The notes below the pieces were generated by a model that was not told the origin of the DNA, ran no database searches, and saw only the letters and a list, made by a program, of their open reading frames with translations. A stretch of 64,000 nucleotides of DNA from Myxococcales bacterium (GTDB lineage Bacteria > Lernaellota > Lernaellaia > Lernaellales > Lernaellaceae): contig JAAYVF010000100.1 in NCBI GenBank assembly GCA_012517325.1, positions 1 through 64,000 on the forward strand, given 5' to 3'. A program made the translations under genes and the position numbers. Shown piece by piece: positions 61,911 to 64,000 of the stretch. The stretch's first letter is position 1. The number at the start of each line of letters is the position of its first letter.

Positions 61911-63167
61911 TTATTCATCGGGAGAATCCCCTTGATAGACGATCTCGATCGTGAAAGGCCCCTCTTGATTGGTCGCGTAGAGTACTTGCGACCGATTATG
62001 GTACGTCAGATGGGCGAACCCGCTGTCATCCAGCGCCAGTGAAACGTTGAAAGGGAAACTCATATTTTCATAGTCGGCATTGGAATCGACGATTTCCGTT
62101 TGCCAGGTCGCGGTTTCGTTCAACGACACAGAGCCGTAAGCGATGCTGCCGTCGCCGTCCACATAGGCCAAATGCAAAACATCGTCTTGATCGAGAACGG
62201 AACCGTAACGGCCATTGCCGCAGGCCGCGGGAAGAAGACGCGAATGCCAACCATCCTCACCACGCCGAGTGATTTCCAATTCACGATCGATGTTGCAATA
62301 AACGACAGAGGGGTCTTCGGCCGAGTTCAGCTTGACGGAAAACGTCCGCGCCAGCGCGCCGAAAGAAACGATTTCCGGGTTTTGCCAAGCGCCGTCCGTC
62401 CGTAACCAATAGGTGATGTTGCCACCGGACCACAAGGCCAGATGGGAGCGATCGGCGCTGTCGAGCGCCAGGCTGATGCCATTGTCGCCCGGTTTTTTCG
62501 GATACCGTGAGGTGACGGGAATCAAGACCTCGGTATCCCATCCGGTCTCCGTCTGGACGCTGTATTCGGCCTGTTCATAACCGACCGGGTTAAAGTAATC
62601 TGGTACACGAATATGCGCGATGTGAATGGTGCCCGCGCCATCCCGCGCCACGGCGAGCGGTCCGTCGGTGCTTTCCAGACAAGGCAGTTCGATCCAATCC
62701 TCATCACTGATTAAATACAAGGCGGTTTCGGAATAACGATCAAACACGGCAAGAAAAGTATGATCGTCGTAAACGGCAAGTTCATTGAAAAAACTTGGCA
62801 AATAATACCCGTAATCCCACAATTGAGTCTGCCATTCACTGCCGTTTATTTTAAACTCCACGTCTAGTATTGCATAATCATCATCATAGCCATCGCATTT
62901 CTCGTCATACGCGATCGCCAAGGTTCCCGAAAGGTAGCTGATGGAAGTTTCGCCGAGGGGATAATGATAAGTCTCGCCCCAAGTGTCATCGTCGTGGGTA
63001 TCGTCATCAACCGTGTCGTCGTCGGTGGGCCAGGGGGTCGGCGATGCCTCGGTCGTTGTGTCGTCATCGTCATCGGACGAGTCGTTTTTATCGACGGAAC
63101 AATGAGGGCAAAGCAAGACGATGAAGAGAAGAATCGGCAATCCGAAAAAGCCGAGGCGCATTTTCAT
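61911..63167 (-). CDS. lipoprotein with acidic linker, paralogue of 60554-61852
   Basis: The 418-residue product has a signal peptide whose lipobox (CPHC) is poor, then TEASPTPWPTDDD and more Asp. YPLGETSISYLSGTLAIAYD opens the body, as in the next gene. Repeats GPLAVARDGAGTIHIAHIRVPD and LDQDDVLHLAYVDG are shared. ATG 63167 or 63161 can start translation; AGGG lies upstream of both. The two genes arose by tandem duplication and are 58 bp apart. Confidence 0.72.
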   Translation of the reverse strand: MKMRLGFFGLPILLFIVLLCPHCSVDKNDSSDDDDDTTTEASPTPWPTDDDTVDDDTHDDDTWGETYHYPLGETSISYLSGTLAIAYDEKCDGYDDDYAILDVEFKINGSEWQTQLWDYGYYLPSFFNELAVYDDHTFLAVFDRYSETALYLISDEDWIELPCLESTDGPLAVARDGAGTIHIAHIRVPDYFNPVGYEQAEYSVQTETGWDTEVLIPVTSRYPKKPGDNGISLALDSADRSHLALWSGGNITYWLRTDGAWQNPEIVSFGALARTFSVKLNSAEDPSVVYCNIDRELEITRRGEDGWHSRLLPAACGNGRYGSVLDQDDVLHLAYVDGDGSIAYGSVSLNETATWQTEIVDSNADYENMSFPFNVSLALDDSGFAHLTYHNRSQVLYATNQEGPFTIEIVYQGDSPDE

Positions 63168-63204
63168 TTCCCTCGCTCCCCGGTTTATCGACTGAAAACA
63201 TGGA

Positions 63205-64000
63205 CTAGTCATGCCATTCGTCGGGACCCACGTCGAAAGCCGCGCCCTGCGGCCGCGCGTCGCCGTCCATGTCGAGGTACGCGTCCGCGCCGTCGTACCA
63301 GGTCCCCGGATCGACCCCCGCGTCGATGCAGGGGCTGCCCGCCAGCAAGTGAGGGTAAGCCGCCGAATCGAATTCCGGTTCGGCCGCGAAATTCCCCGTC
63401 GACAGGTCGCAACCTTCCCAACCGCAGGCGTTGACTCCGTCGATCGACAGCACCGGTCCGGCGTTCGCCCACAACAGGAAGCACGGCGTCGTACCGCACT
63501 TCAGGTCGTTGGCCACCAGCGTATGAGTGCCGTAAAGCGTCCGCAGGGCGTAAGTGAAATCGTCCTCCGCCGCGTAGATGATGTTGTTGATCAGGATGGC
63601 GTTGCCCTGCAAATAGGCCCCGCCGCCCAAATCCGAAGCCGCGGTGGTCAGCAGATTCCCGATCAGCGTCACCGTACTTACCTGATCGAACGTCCGGATG
63701 GCATTGGCCGAACCGCCGACGCAGTTCCCGGGCGCCAGGCGATTGTTCACCAGCGTCATGCCATCGCCGTAATAGACCTCGACGCCATGCGAGAGCGAGG
63801 CAAAGCCGCCGTCGGCCTCGCCGCCGACGATGTCGTTATTCACCATCAGCAAAGGAAAATCCCACACCGAATACGCAACGCCCGCCGACCAGGCCGTGCT
63901 CGTCTCGTTCGTCGCCGGTCCGGCGTTGATCCGGTTTCCCCGCACCACTCCTTCGCCGGCATTCCCTTCGGAGCCGAACAAAATGCCGCAGGTGTAAGCC
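63205..64000 (-). CDS. beta-helix surface protein, C-terminal part (cut by window edge)
   Basis: The frame is open to the right edge, so the N terminus is missing; 264 residues are visible. Right-handed beta-helix rungs such as TLIGNLLTTAASDLGGGAY, NAILINNIIYAAEDD and LVANDLKCGTTPC alternate with short loops. The end SPCIDAGVDPG...DMDGDARPQGAAFDVGPDE is the terminal motif of the choice-of-anchor Q type. It is 37 bp upstream of the paralogue at 63167. Confidence 0.75.
   Translation of the reverse strand, partial: AYTCGILFGSEGNAGEGVVRGNRINAGPATNETSTAWSAGVAYSVWDFPLLMVNNDIVGGEADGGFASLSHGVEVYYGDGMTLVNNRLAPGNCVGGSANAIRTFDQVSTVTLIGNLLTTAASDLGGGAYLQGNAILINNIIYAAEDDFTYALRTLYGTHTLVANDLKCGTTPCFLLWANAGPVLSIDGVNACGWEGCDLSTGNFAAEPEFDSAAYPHLLAGSPCIDAGVDPGTWYDGADAYLDMDGDARPQGAAFDVGPDEWHD

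Overview
The window is high-GC chromosomal DNA from a free-living Gram-negative bacterium. The translation block runs tRNA-Val, infC, rpmI, rplT, pheS, pheT, ihfA, a MerR-type regulator and tRNA-Pro. It is followed by a run with guaB, guaA, dnaE, hfq and hflX. An IHF-alpha gene next to pheT is typical of proteobacteria and relatives of the old Deltaproteobacteria. Outer-membrane-type barrels, many lipoproteins, an ExbB/ExbD pair and MacAB-like export agree with two membranes. The most distinctive trait is a set of surface proteins with long Asp/Asn-rich spacers, which I associate with Myxococcota and candidate phyla near them (Lernaellota is a guess from memory, untested). There is no rRNA, CRISPR array, prophage or complete insertion sequence.

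Layout. 1-3.9 kb: a small exported protein and a three-gene MacAB-like ABC export operon. 4.1-8.9 kb: an operon of three secreted proteins, two with glycosidase-like folds, closed by a clear terminator. 9.1-14.4 kb: a secreted alpha/beta hydrolase facing away from a tail-anchored protein of unknown role, then a GIY-YIG protein and a DUF1566-type lipoprotein. 14.5-34.1 kb: almost entirely minus-strand housekeeping genes in two long transcripts. The upstream one (33.0 to 21.0 kb) couples purine synthesis, replication, Hfq and HflX to four envelope genes. The downstream one (21.0 to 15.0 kb) carries translation genes and two tRNAs. 34.2-40.0 kb: a membrane protein, a repeat cluster, an alpha-helical exported protein with an EamA transporter, and a heparinase-like lipoprotein. 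40.2-46.5 kb: an ExbB-ExbD-TonB-like operon converging on four envelope genes (barrel, lipoprotein and two exported proteins). 46.6-49.6 kb: a large cysteine-repeat surface protein. 49.9-55.5 kb: signalling genes (PAS histidine kinase, receiver-HDOD protein, stand-alone receiver) and a membrane/propeller protein. 55.7-64.0 kb: a family GH-A-like lipoprotein, an MFS exporter behind tRNA-Leu, and tandem pairs of secreted paralogues, ending in a beta-helix protein cut by the window edge.

How it fits together. About a third of the window encodes secreted or surface proteins. Most lipoproteins place an Asp/Asn tract directly after the lipid-anchored cysteine. Two non-lipoproteins (4107-6227 and 46559-49597) carry the tract at the C terminus, followed by a short Gly-Cys-Gly tail. 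This mirror arrangement is the best candidate for an undescribed surface-anchoring signal here. Several sigma70-like promoters with 17-bp spacers and several intrinsic terminators could be read directly. infC lacks a usual start codon and appears to start at ATA, which restores the normal length of IF3.
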